Made by a program: the position numbers and the translations under genes. From contig JAJYSL010000328.1 in assembly GCA_021793595.1 (NCBI GenBank), positions 1 through 5,106 of the forward strand: a DNA stretch of 5,106 nt. Direction: 5' to 3'. The notes under the pieces are model-generated. The model had not been told where the DNA came from, made no database searches, and worked only from the letters and a program-made list of their open reading frames with translations. Origin of the DNA: Acidobacteriota bacterium (GTDB taxonomy: Bacteria; Acidobacteriota; Terriglobia; Terriglobales; Acidobacteriaceae). Of this stretch, positions 1 through 4,567 are shown in pieces (positions within the stretch are counted from its first letter, which is position 1; each line of letters starts with the position of its first letter).

Positions 1-111
1 GGACGCGTGGAGATTGAATCGGAATGGGTCTCCAGAAAGCGCGAGCGAGCAGCAGGGAAACTGTGCCCAGCCGTGGAACTTGTACCCCACTCAAGCCAAA
101 ACAAGGCTTGA
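1..111 (+). CDS. Possible 3' end of an unidentified gene
   Basis: Frame 1 is open from the first base to a TGA at 109-111, giving about 36 residues that begin GRVEIESEWVSRKRER. The first 20 or so residues are charged and look protein-like, but I recognise no family. The stop codon falls inside the right arm of the 86-116 hairpin, which would fit a gene whose last codons run into a repeat. Frame 2 is also open, to 133, so an open frame this short is weak evidence. It could be non-coding. Upstream sequence is needed to decide. Confidence 0.25.
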   Translation, partial: GRVEIESEWVSRKRERAAGKLCPAVELVPHSSQNKA

Positions 112-116
112 GTGGG
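86..116. repeat. Perfect 12-bp inverted repeat (hairpin) with GGCCACCCGG flank
   Basis: CCCACTCAAGCC (86-97) and GGCTTGAGTGGG (105-116) are perfect reverse complements around a 7-nt loop, AAAACAA. No T-tract follows, so it is not a classical Rho-independent terminator. It is followed by GCCACCCGG. Partial copies occur at 141-158 (right arm only, 15 of 18 bases matching 103-120) and, degraded and reversed, near 1701-1749. This suggests a dispersed intergenic palindromic element rather than a one-off terminator. It may still end or stabilise transcripts arriving from the left. Confidence 0.7.
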
Positions 117-140
117 CCACCCGGCCTCACTAAAACCTAA

Positions 141-158
141 AAGGCTTGAATGGATCAC
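141..158. repeat. Partial direct copy of the hairpin right arm
   Basis: AAGGCTTGAATGGATCAC matches AAGGCTTGAGTGGGCCAC at 103-120 in 15 of 18 positions, and is preceded by a similar A-rich spacer. It reads as a decayed half-copy of the 86-116 element. It lies just upstream of the 188-574 gene and contains the TTG at 146 that would otherwise be an alternative start for that gene, which argues against that start. Confidence 0.45.
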
Positions 159-187
159 TTTCTATTTGGAGAAACGGGGTAGGTAAT

Positions 188-574
188 ATGAAAACCCTAT
201 TGTTGAAGTGGCTTGGGCTATTACTGATCACACTTCCAGTTAGCCTCTACACGGCATTCGTGGCTCAGTGTTTCTGGAATTGGTTTGCGGTTCCTACACT
301 ACACGTCTCGAGTGTTTCTTTTCTGGAGATGCTAGGCCTACTGTGGTTGGTACAGCTCCTGACGTCGCGACCTTCCGGTTCTGATGACAGTCATTGGGGG
401 CTTCTGGCATCTCTCATCGAATTGTGTGTCCCCGCGGAGAAGCAAAAGGAGTTGGCCGACCTGAGCAGTCCTTTTAGCGTATTTATTGAGGAGTGTTCTG
501 CTGTGTTCGGCCAAGTTGCCGGAAACACCGTGATGTTAGTTCTTGGATTCGTGCTCCACCTCGTAATTTCCTGA
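188..574 (+). CDS. Small multi-pass inner-membrane protein, unknown function
   Basis: The gene encodes 128 residues from ATG 188. I chose this start over the in-frame TTG at 146 because the purine-rich GGGGTAGG (176-183) sits just upstream and the 146 start lies in a repeat. Three hydrophobic stretches are visible: about residues 3-33 (long, rich in Leu and Trp, ending near WNWF), about 43-58 (VSFLEMLGLLWLVQLL), and the extreme C-terminus, about 112-128. A polar loop of about 50 residues with acidic and Lys-rich stretches separates the second and third. The helix-WNWFxVP-short loop-helix layout recalls small uncharacterised membrane proteins found in many bacteria and prophages, but this is recollection and gives no function. 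The gene stands alone, 108 bp ahead of the next one. Confidence 0.65.
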   Translation: MKTLLLKWLGLLLITLPVSLYTAFVAQCFWNWFAVPTLHVSSVSFLEMLGLLWLVQLLTSRPSGSDDSHWGLLASLIELCVPAEKQKELADLSSPFSVFIEECSAVFGQVAGNTVMLVLGFVLHLVIS

Positions 575-682
575 GAATCGGATTAGGTCCGGTACACCTA
601 GCATCCCCGCAAAAACTTTCCACGTAAAACACTTCGCACTTTCTCTGGGTTGGTCTAGTCTGTGCTGGAGGAGGACAACTTA

Positions 683-1099
683 ATGTCGACGCCACAAGAA
701 TATGCTCAGCAACGAGCAGCCAAATTTCAAGAGATTTTGCGACAAAGGGGTTACCCGCTCGCCCGTGTAACACATGATTGGAACCTCGATTCGTTTTATC
801 GCTTTACTGTTGAGCTTCACGATGAAAGGATTCTTCGTATCGAGTTCGATGCCCAAGATGTCGCGGCCATGGGCACGAGCGACGAAAAGTGGACCTCAAA
901 ATTCCGCCACAAGCTTGAAAGCGCCCTTACCCGTAAAAAACGCACCCGCCTGGATGTCACAGAAATATCCTCCTCCGGAAGATCAGGAGAAGCGTTTTTT
1001 CTTGACATCCCCTTTTATAGAAGCCGCTATAGTCAGCCCCGAGCGGAATGTTTGTGCACAGGGAGAGTGTATGGCGAAATTCCTGAAAGTGAAGATTGA
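683..1099 (+). CDS. Hypothetical soluble protein of 138 aa
   Basis: ATG 683 is preceded by a strong Shine-Dalgarno run, GGAGGAGG (667-674). This favours it over the in-frame GTG at 662, which lies just upstream of that run. The protein has no signal peptide or membrane segment. The N-terminal 30 residues look helical (MSTPQEYAQQRAAKFQEILR), followed by an alternating hydrophobic stretch (FYRFTVELHDERILRIEF) that suggests beta strands, then a Lys/Arg-rich region. I recognise no family. The last 30 or so codons overlap a good -35-like TTGACA (1002-1007), and the final 29 bases overlap the start of the next gene, so the true C-terminus may have been extended or replaced by neighbouring DNA. Confidence 0.55.
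   Translation: MSTPQEYAQQRAAKFQEILRQRGYPLARVTHDWNLDSFYRFTVELHDERILRIEFDAQDVAAMGTSDEKWTSKFRHKLESALTRKKRTRLDVTEISSSGRSGEAFFLDIPFYRSRYSQPRAECLCTGRVYGEIPESED
1002..1033 (+). promoter_or_regulatory. Possible sigma-70-type promoter for the 1071 gene
   Basis: A perfect TTGACA (1002-1007), preceded by a T-rich run, is followed by TATAGT (1028-1033), five of six bases of the -10 consensus. The spacer is 20 bp, longer than the usual 16-18, so strength is uncertain. The -10 lies 37 bp before ATG 1071. It sits inside the 3' part of the 683-1099 gene, so the downstream pair could be transcribed independently of it. Confidence 0.4.
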
Positions 1100-1238
1100 A
1101 TATCAAGAGAAAATCGAAAAGATCGAAGCAACAAGGGCTGAGGAGAAGGGTGGCCGACTGTATGGATATAACGGATCAGAGAAAGTGGCTGACTTCAAGC
1201 TCGATAAGATAGAGAATTGGTGGCTGGCCGAGGAGTGA
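1071..1238 (+). CDS. Small hypothetical protein of 55 aa
   Basis: ATG 1071 has GGGAGAG (1061-1067) directly upstream, and the frame then encodes 55 residues beginning MAKFLKVKIEYQEKIEKIEA and ending IENWWLAEE. The frame is open further upstream to 774, but that part lacks protein-like composition, so the short form is preferred. The sequence is highly charged, with alternating patterns (KVKIEYQ, EKVADFKLDKIENWW) that suggest a small beta-rich fold. The Trp-Trp near the C-terminus is distinctive. No family is recognised. It overlaps the preceding gene by 29 bp in another frame and ends 4 bp before ATG 1243, so it and the next gene are probably cotranscribed and translationally coupled. Confidence 0.55.
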   Translation: MAKFLKVKIEYQEKIEKIEATRAEEKGGRLYGYNGSEKVADFKLDKIENWWLAEE

Positions 1239-1242
1239 CGCC

Positions 1243-1698
1243 ATGTTACACGTGATGCACGCAGGGAAACATTTTGCGGTAACGGTGCTAACTCCTGGAG
1301 CATTCGGAATACTGGGAACCGTTGTAGGAGTATCCCTCGGACACCATCTCTCGCAGAAATCACAACGAGAGCAATGGGTCCGCGACAAGAGGACAGAAGA
1401 ATTTCGAGAGTTGCAGTCGGCCCTGGCGGACTATTTCACAGAAGAAATCGCCGTGGAGAGCCGTGGGAGAACGCGGAACCCCGAAGATCAAAATAAGCTT
1501 CTGCAACTAAAGGCAACACTATTTCGCGTGATGCGTAGTCGCCTTTTCATCGCGCGCGAAATCCAGAGACTTGATGTGGAGGGCCGTTGGCAGGATGCGT
1601 TAGAAAATTTCCAGAGAACAGCGGAGGTCGACGTTTTCGTTGCTGCCTACGATGGAATTGTCCAAATAATTGCTGAGTCTGCGACCCGAGCACCGTAA
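1243..1698 (+). CDS. Hypothetical membrane-anchored protein with charged helical cytoplasmic domain
   Basis: The gene encodes 151 residues. ATG 1243 follows the previous stop by 4 bp, with GAGGAG (1230-1235) at good spacing; ATG 1255 is a possible alternative. A single hydrophobic, Gly/Val-rich segment spans about residues 11-33 (FAVTVLTPGAFGILGTVVG). It is followed immediately by a highly charged helix-forming stretch, QKSQREQWVRDKRTEEFREL. This layout of one N-terminal anchor followed by a Q/R/E/W-rich cytoplasmic helix is common among uncharacterised bacterial proteins, and no function is established from it. The rest (about 60-151) is predicted mostly helical by eye. It is probably inner-membrane with a cytoplasmic C-terminus, in an operon with the 55-aa gene upstream. 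Confidence 0.6.
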   Translation: MLHVMHAGKHFAVTVLTPGAFGILGTVVGVSLGHHLSQKSQREQWVRDKRTEEFRELQSALADYFTEEIAVESRGRTRNPEDQNKLLQLKATLFRVMRSRLFIAREIQRLDVEGRWQDALENFQRTAEVDVFVAAYDGIVQIIAESATRAP

Positions 1699-1700
1699 GC

Positions 1701-1749
1701 GGGTGGCCGCCGGGCACCCAATTCAAGCCATGATTGTGGTGCTAGAGTA
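1701..1749. repeat. Degraded palindromic element related to the 86-116 repeat
   Basis: It begins two bases after the 1243-1698 stop. GGGTGGCC (1701-1708) matches the reverse complement of the flank of the first repeat, and TCAAGCC followed by a gapped match ending GAGT aligns with its arms. Within it, CACCCAAT (1715-1722) can pair with ATTGTGGTG (1733-1741) with one bulged base around a 10-nt loop, so it may fold into a hairpin and end the upstream operon. The relationship is judged by eye and is uncertain. Confidence 0.35.
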
Positions 1750-1776
1750 ATCTCAGGGAATACCTTGGAGTACCCG

Positions 1777-2061
1777 ATGCCCACCACTTCCAGCACCAGC
1801 GTCAAACTCGATACCAAGACGAAACAGCGTGTCCAGCGCCTCGCCGCGTCCCGTCGCCGGTCGCCTCATTGGGTCCTACGCGAAGCCGTCGAGCAGTATG
1901 TGGAGCGGGAAGAGAAGCGGGAACAGTTCCGCCAGGACGCGCTTGCCGCCTGGAACCACTATCAGGCGACCGGCCAGCACGTCACCGCCGGGGAAGCCGA
2001 TAAATGGCTGGTGAAACTTGAAGCAGGGAAGGACGCTCCCCCGCCGACATGCCACGACTGA
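1777..2061 (+). CDS. CopG-family ribbon-helix-helix antitoxin (ParD-like)
   Basis: The gene encodes 94 residues from ATG 1777, preceded by TTGGAG (1765-1770) at 6-nt spacing; the TTG at 1765 lies in that ribosome-binding site and is not the likely start. Residues about 7-46 form a typical ribbon-helix-helix unit: a short beta strand (TSVKLD), helix A (KTKQRVQRLAAS), a turn with RRSP, then helix B (HWVLREAVEQYVEREE). Such proteins dimerise, bind operator DNA through the paired strand, and use the C-terminal tail to neutralise a ParE/RelE-fold toxin. The C-terminal part here (about 55-94, ending KDAPPPTCHD) fits that role. The expected partner does start inside its 3' end (ATG 2049) but is truncated, so this antitoxin now appears to be an orphan. 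It may still repress its own promoter. Confidence 0.85.
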   Translation: MPTTSSTSVKLDTKTKQRVQRLAASRRRSPHWVLREAVEQYVEREEKREQFRQDALAAWNHYQATGQHVTAGEADKWLVKLEAGKDAPPPTCHD

Positions 2062-2144
2062 GATGGTCGCAACCGGCGCTGCTGGATGTCACTTCCATTA
2101 TGGGTGGACGACTCGAAGGCCAAGATATTCCTCGAACGGCTTAA
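2049..2144 (+). pseudogene. Truncated ParE/RelE-type toxin remnant
   Basis: ATG 2049 overlaps the antitoxin's 3' end by 13 bp, as in normal CopG-ParE operons. The frame starts MPRLRWSQPALLDVT, which closely resembles the start of ParE-family toxins (usually MPxLxWSxxAxxDV). After about codon 15 the resemblance stops and the frame reads antisense through the 3' end of vapC to a TAA at 2142-2144, giving only 31 residues against about 95-100 for the family. The rest of the toxin, including the beta sheet and basic active surface, is absent. I read this as a deletion or rearrangement junction near 2091-2098. A functional short peptide is unlikely. Confidence 0.7.
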
Positions 2145-2493
2145 AATCATGATCGCGGTGAAGAAGGGAATGCCTCTCCATCAGGCAAAAGGTTGCGATC
2201 AGGCAGTCGATGGTTTTGCGGACCGTCTGGCCGCGGGCCCGAAGGAAGCGATAGTTCCGCGCGGCCGCCACAGCCATGGCCTCACCTCCCGTGTCGAATA
2301 CCTCGAACCTGGACAGATCGCGCCGCACTCGCGTAAAGGTTGAGTCCCCAACGATTCCCTGCAAAACCTCGCACAGAATAAGATCCGTCAAGCCGAGACG
2401 TTGCCGGTTCAGCTCACGGTCGAGCCAATCCGTATGCGGATTCGCGGCTCCTCGCAAGTAGTCGATCCACACCGTCGTATCGACAATCGTCAT
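2098..2493 (-). CDS. vapC: VapC-type PIN-domain ribonuclease toxin
   Basis: The gene encodes 131 residues, the usual length for VapC. The PIN-domain acidic residues are in place: D5 in MTIVDTTVWIDYLRG, E42 in ILCEVLQG, D96 in TIDCLIATFC, and D114/D116 in HRDHDFKPF. These coordinate Mg2+ in the family's RNase site, and known VapC proteins cleave tRNA or rRNA. No catalytic residue is missing, so it appears active. It starts 9 bp after the vapB stop, in the same operon. Its stop (2098-2100) coincides with the point where the parE remnant loses similarity. It is convergent with the CopG/parE pair, so the last 47 bases are also part of the remnant's frame. Confidence 0.92.
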   Translation of the reverse strand: MTIVDTTVWIDYLRGAANPHTDWLDRELNRQRLGLTDLILCEVLQGIVGDSTFTRVRRDLSRFEVFDTGGEAMAVAAARNYRFLRARGQTVRKTIDCLIATFCLMERHSLLHRDHDFKPFEEYLGLRVVHP

Positions 2494-2502
2494 CTCTCGA
2501 AA

Positions 2503-2706
2503 CTACTCCCGCACCCGACCCAGACGAGACTCATTCAGGTCTCCTTCCCACAAGACTTTGCCACGCAGCTTGCGGATCGCGGTTTGAGAGTGCGTCTTCA
2601 CCAGCAACTGCAAAGCGGCTTCCACCACTGCCCGTTTGGTGCGAGCGCCGCTGCTGCGCATTGCGCGGTTGACCAGCCGATCGTCAAGTTCAATGTTTGT
2701 CCGCAT
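2503..2706 (-). CDS. vapB: VapB-type antitoxin
   Basis: The gene encodes 67 residues. The N-terminus MRTNIELDDRLVNRAM, then SGARTKRAVVEAALQLLV, then a C-terminal LRGKVLWEGDLNESR, is the classic pattern of the VapB family (formerly DUF2191). The first 45 or so residues form the DNA-binding dimerisation region, and the LRGKxxWEGDL tail is the segment that wraps round the VapC PIN domain and blocks its active site. AGAGGA (read on the minus strand, 2718-2713) lies about 6 nt before the ATG. It is the first gene of the vapBC operon and probably autorepresses with VapC at the upstream half-sites. Confidence 0.92.
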   Translation of the reverse strand: MRTNIELDDRLVNRAMRSSGARTKRAVVEAALQLLVKTHSQTAIRKLRGKVLWEGDLNESRLGRVRE

Positions 2707-2717
2707 CGCAATTCCTC

Positions 2718-2746
2718 TATGTGTAAGAATCTCACATGTATGTGTA
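2718..2746 (-). promoter_or_regulatory. Probable VapB/VapBC operator
   Basis: TATGTGTA occurs twice as a direct repeat (2718-2725 and 2739-2746), exactly 21 bp apart, which is two helical turns. Between them lies CACAT (2733-2737), which pairs with the second copy as CACAT-GT-ATGTG and with the first as ATGTG-9 nt-CACAT. AGAATCT (2726-2732) gives a small extra dyad. It starts 12 bp upstream of the vapB ATG, where autoregulatory sites of these modules are found. The binding role is inferred from position and symmetry. I see no clear -35/-10 pair. Confidence 0.5.
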
Positions 2747-2800
2747 TGCCTTCAAGTGCAAAAAAAACCGGATGACGTGTCTCGTTTCCAGGATATGGGC

Positions 2801-3026
2801 CTACTCTTTCTCATCCGAGGTCCGATCCTGAATAATCAACCGGTCCAAGGTCAGCTCGCCAATCTCCAGCTTCTCAATGCGGCCTTGCCGCTTGCCGAAC
2901 GCCAAGTTTGCCAATGGTGAACGCGCCGACGGCGACTGCCCCCACCGCGACCGCTCCCACGGCCACCGCCAGCAACGCGAAACTCGATGACGCCGAAACA
3001 AGTGTGTGTTTCAAATTCTTTATCAT
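2801..3026 (-). pseudogene. Frameshifted Ala/Val/Gly-repeat small protein
   Basis: Reading from ATG 3026 the protein begins MIKNLKHTLVSASSSFALLA, then runs through three tandem AVAVGA-type units to GAFTIGKL, after which its frame soon ends at 2874. The frame one base away continues with AFGKRQGRIEKLEIGELTLD and ends DEKE at a TAG (2801-2803). Removing one base near 2901-2907 joins them into about 74 residues of one coherent pattern: a hydrophobic Ala/Gly/Val repeat stalk followed by RIEKLEIGELTLDRL. This matches a recurring type of small proteins (repeats of AxGxLAIG followed by a LEIxELTVxRL tail) known to me only as uncharacterised. A sequencing error could explain the shift. No good ribosome-binding site precedes ATG 3026. 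Confidence 0.6.
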
Positions 3027-3159
3027 GGCCGAATTTGTACCGCGCAGGATCGGTGTCCCGCTGCATTTTGGCAATCCATCGTTGCTTGGAGTAAGCTGAG
3101 TACGATTTTGCACGGACGTTGCCCCAATGCTTGCGCTGCATCCTCCACAACATTGCGAC

Positions 3160-3179
3160 TATAAAACCCTACATAAGGA
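3160..3179 (+). promoter_or_regulatory. Possible -10 box and ribosome-binding site of the DUF1080 gene
   Basis: TATAAA (3160-3165) resembles a -10 hexamer. No convincing -35 is present at the right distance. AAGGA (3175-3179) lies 9 nt before ATG 3189 and supports that start. The short distance between the two would leave a very short leader. Confidence 0.35.
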
Positions 3180-3188
3180 TCACAACGG

Positions 3189-3956
3189 ATGGCACATAGA
3201 AAACTTTCTCAACTGGCGACTGCAGTGATGGCAACTGTAGTGATGAGTGGATGCCTGTTCTCCGCCGCGGCACAGACACAAGCGCCGAATACGCTGAGCC
3301 CACAGGAACAAGCGGATGGCTGGAAACTGCTCTTCAATGGGAAAAACCTGGATGGCTGGCATTCCTACCATGAAGAAGGTGTGGGGAAAGACTGGTCCGT
3401 GAAACATGGCGCAATCGTGCTGAACAAACGCAACACCGACCCGCACGCCGATTATCAAGATATCGTCACGAATGACGAGTTTGAAAATTTCGATTTCAAA
3501 GTGGAATGGAAGGCGAAGCCCTGCATCGACAGCGGCGTGATGTTTTGGGTGCATGAATCGCCGGAGTATAAGCAGCCCTATAGCACCGGTCCGGAAATGC
3601 AGATAGCAGATTTGGCCTGCACCGTGCCCGACAGCCGGATTTTGATGGAGCGCTCGGGAGACATTTTCGACCTGATCTCGGACAAGGTTGAATACGTGAA
3701 GCCCGCGGGAGAATGGAATGAGTTCGAAATCATCGCGAACAACGGCCACGTTCAGTTATTTCAGAACGGGCACAAGGTCATCGATACGGACCTGAATGGC
3801 GATGAATGGAAAAAGCTGGTTGCCGGCAGTAAATTTGTGAAAATGCCCGGCTTCGGAACCTATCGCAAAGGCCATATATCGCTCCAGGGAACGGAACCCA
3901 AGGGCAAGCCGGGTGAGCGACTCATGTTCCGCAATATTAAAATCAAGCCGCTGTGA
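3189..3956 (+). CDS. Secreted DUF1080 / 3-keto-disaccharide hydrolase-domain protein
   Basis: The gene encodes 255 residues, a normal length for single-domain members. Residues 1-28 are a signal peptide (basic HRK, hydrophobic TAVMATVVMSG, cleavage AAA-Q at 28/29). A Cys at 22 after MSG resembles an imperfect lipobox, so a lipoprotein is an alternative. The mature part shows DUF1080 (PF06439) landmarks in order: LFNGKNLDGW near 48-57, a W-SVKHGAIV strand near 69-77, SGVMFWV near 115-121, GPEMQI near 134-139, WNEFEIIANNGHVQLFQNG near 176-194, and GHISLQG followed by FRNIKIKPL at the end. The fold is a concanavalin-like jelly roll. Some members hydrolyse 3-keto-glucosides or 3-keto-disaccharides in the periplasm, but the substrate here is unproven. 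No catabolic neighbours are in the window. It looks monocistronic, with its own terminator-like hairpin. Confidence 0.9.
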   Translation: MAHRKLSQLATAVMATVVMSGCLFSAAAQTQAPNTLSPQEQADGWKLLFNGKNLDGWHSYHEEGVGKDWSVKHGAIVLNKRNTDPHADYQDIVTNDEFENFDFKVEWKAKPCIDSGVMFWVHESPEYKQPYSTGPEMQIADLACTVPDSRILMERSGDIFDLISDKVEYVKPAGEWNEFEIIANNGHVQLFQNGHKVIDTDLNGDEWKKLVAGSKFVKMPGFGTYRKGHISLQGTEPKGKPGERLMFRNIKIKPL

Positions 3957-4006
3957 AGTTGCTCCGCTGATCGCGGAAAATAAGTTGCGTAGAACCATTC
4001 CCGCGT

Positions 4007-4036
4007 AGAGCCAGGCAGTTCTTGCTGCCTGGCTCT
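4007..4036 (+). terminator. Strong hairpin, probable terminator of the DUF1080 gene
   Basis: AGAGCCAGGCAG (4007-4018) and CTGCCTGGCTCT (4025-4036) form a perfect 12-bp stem around a 6-nt loop, TTCTTG. The bases after it (TGCTTC) are only weakly T-rich, so termination may be inefficient or Rho-assisted. It lies 50 bp after the DUF1080 stop and about 60 bp before the next gene, and probably separates the two transcripts. Confidence 0.65.
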
Positions 4037-4097
4037 TGCTTCAGGCAGCACCGGTCGTTCGCGCATCTGCGCGGTTTGGGACTAGCATGGTACGCAT

Positions 4098-4481
4098 ATG
4101 GCCTTTGTACTGGAGCATCTTGACCACCTGGTTCTGACTGTGTCGAACCTGGACGCAACCATCGACTTCTATACGGAAGTCCTGGGCATGGATGTCGTCA
4201 CCCACGAAGGCCGCAAGGCCGTGGCCTTTGGCATTCAGCAAATCAACCTGCACCAACGCGGCCACGAGTTCAACCCCAAGGCTGCCCATCCCACGCCGGG
4301 CTCCGCCGATCTCTGCTTCCTGACCACGACGCCGCTGGAGCAAGTCATCGCAACCCTGAACGAGCAGAAAGTTCACATTGAAGAAGGCCCGGTGGATCGC
4401 ATGGGAGCCATCGGGAAACTGCGCTCCATTTATCTGCGCGATCCCGACCGCAACCTGGTTGAAATCTCCAACACTATCTAA
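4098..4481 (+). CDS. VOC-superfamily (glyoxalase-fold) protein, STM3117-like
   Basis: The gene encodes 127 residues, one vicinal-oxygen-chelate unit of two beta-alpha-beta-beta-beta modules. Landmarks are LDHLVLTVSNLDATIDFY (8-25), LGMDVV, INLHQRGHEFNPKA (49-62), PTPGSADLCFL (65-75), EEGPVDRMGAIGKLRSIY (95-112) and RDPDRNLVEIS at the end. H10 and E122 occupy the positions of two metal ligands common to the superfamily, with D71 near where a third, usually His, would be. The GHEFNPKA and PTPGSADLCF segments resemble Salmonella STM3117 and its widespread relatives, from memory. That group is linked to methylglyoxal-type detoxification but is poorly defined. ATG 4098 has no clear Shine-Dalgarno sequence. 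The stop is followed closely by a hairpin. Confidence 0.88.
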   Translation: MAFVLEHLDHLVLTVSNLDATIDFYTEVLGMDVVTHEGRKAVAFGIQQINLHQRGHEFNPKAAHPTPGSADLCFLTTTPLEQVIATLNEQKVHIEEGPVDRMGAIGKLRSIYLRDPDRNLVEISNTI

Positions 4482-4484
4482 CAG

Positions 4485-4535
4485 CGGTCTGATGGAGACC
4501 GTCGTTCTGGGCCCTTCGGTCTCGCTCAGGACGAC
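4485..4535. repeat. Intergenic palindromic repeat with two hairpins
   Basis: Just after the VOC stop, CGGTCT (4485-4490) pairs with AGACCG (4496-4501). Overlapping this, GTCGTTCTGGGC (4501-4512) pairs with GCTCAGGACGAC (4524-4535), with two G-T wobbles around an 11-nt loop. The right half, TCGCTCAGGACGACA, resembles short palindromic repeats scattered in many bacterial genomes, including Acidobacteriota, as I recall. It may act as a terminator or transcript-stabilising element between the VOC gene and kdsC. Confidence 0.5.
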
Positions 4536-4567
4536 AGCGCCCGCCGACCTCACGATAAAATCGCAGC

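Noticed and set aside
584..600. TAGGT/ACCTA hairpin after the 188-574 gene
   Set aside because: The stem is only 5 bp with no T-tract. It is too weak to call a terminator.
774..1070. Upstream extension of the 55-aa gene frame
   Set aside because: Its composition is not protein-like, and the 683-1099 gene occupies this stretch in another frame with a strong ribosome-binding site.
2753..2800. Poly-A/T run (2760-2767) as a terminator for the minus-strand pseudogene
   Set aside because: The eight T residues on the minus strand are not preceded by a convincing hairpin.
2930..2975. Short tandem GC-rich repeats, considered as CRISPR or satellite
   Set aside because: They are codon repeats for AVGAVAVGA units with no spacer structure.
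2908..3099. Plus-strand frame with PTATA repeats
   Set aside because: The repeats are the complement of the AVAVGA repeat codons of the minus-strand pseudogene, and no ribosome-binding site is seen.
2851..3153. 100-aa minus-strand frame beginning MLWRMQRKHWGNV
   Set aside because: Its first half (KSYSAYSKQRWIAKMQRD) looks somewhat protein-like, but the second half becomes Gly/Arg-rich noise over the Ala/Val/Gly repeat. I could not support it as a gene; a remnant of an older gene in 3027-3153 remains possible.
3180..3749. 189-aa open frame on the minus strand
   Set aside because: It lies wholly antisense to the well-supported DUF1080 gene, has no family-like motifs, and is explained by that gene's codon bias.
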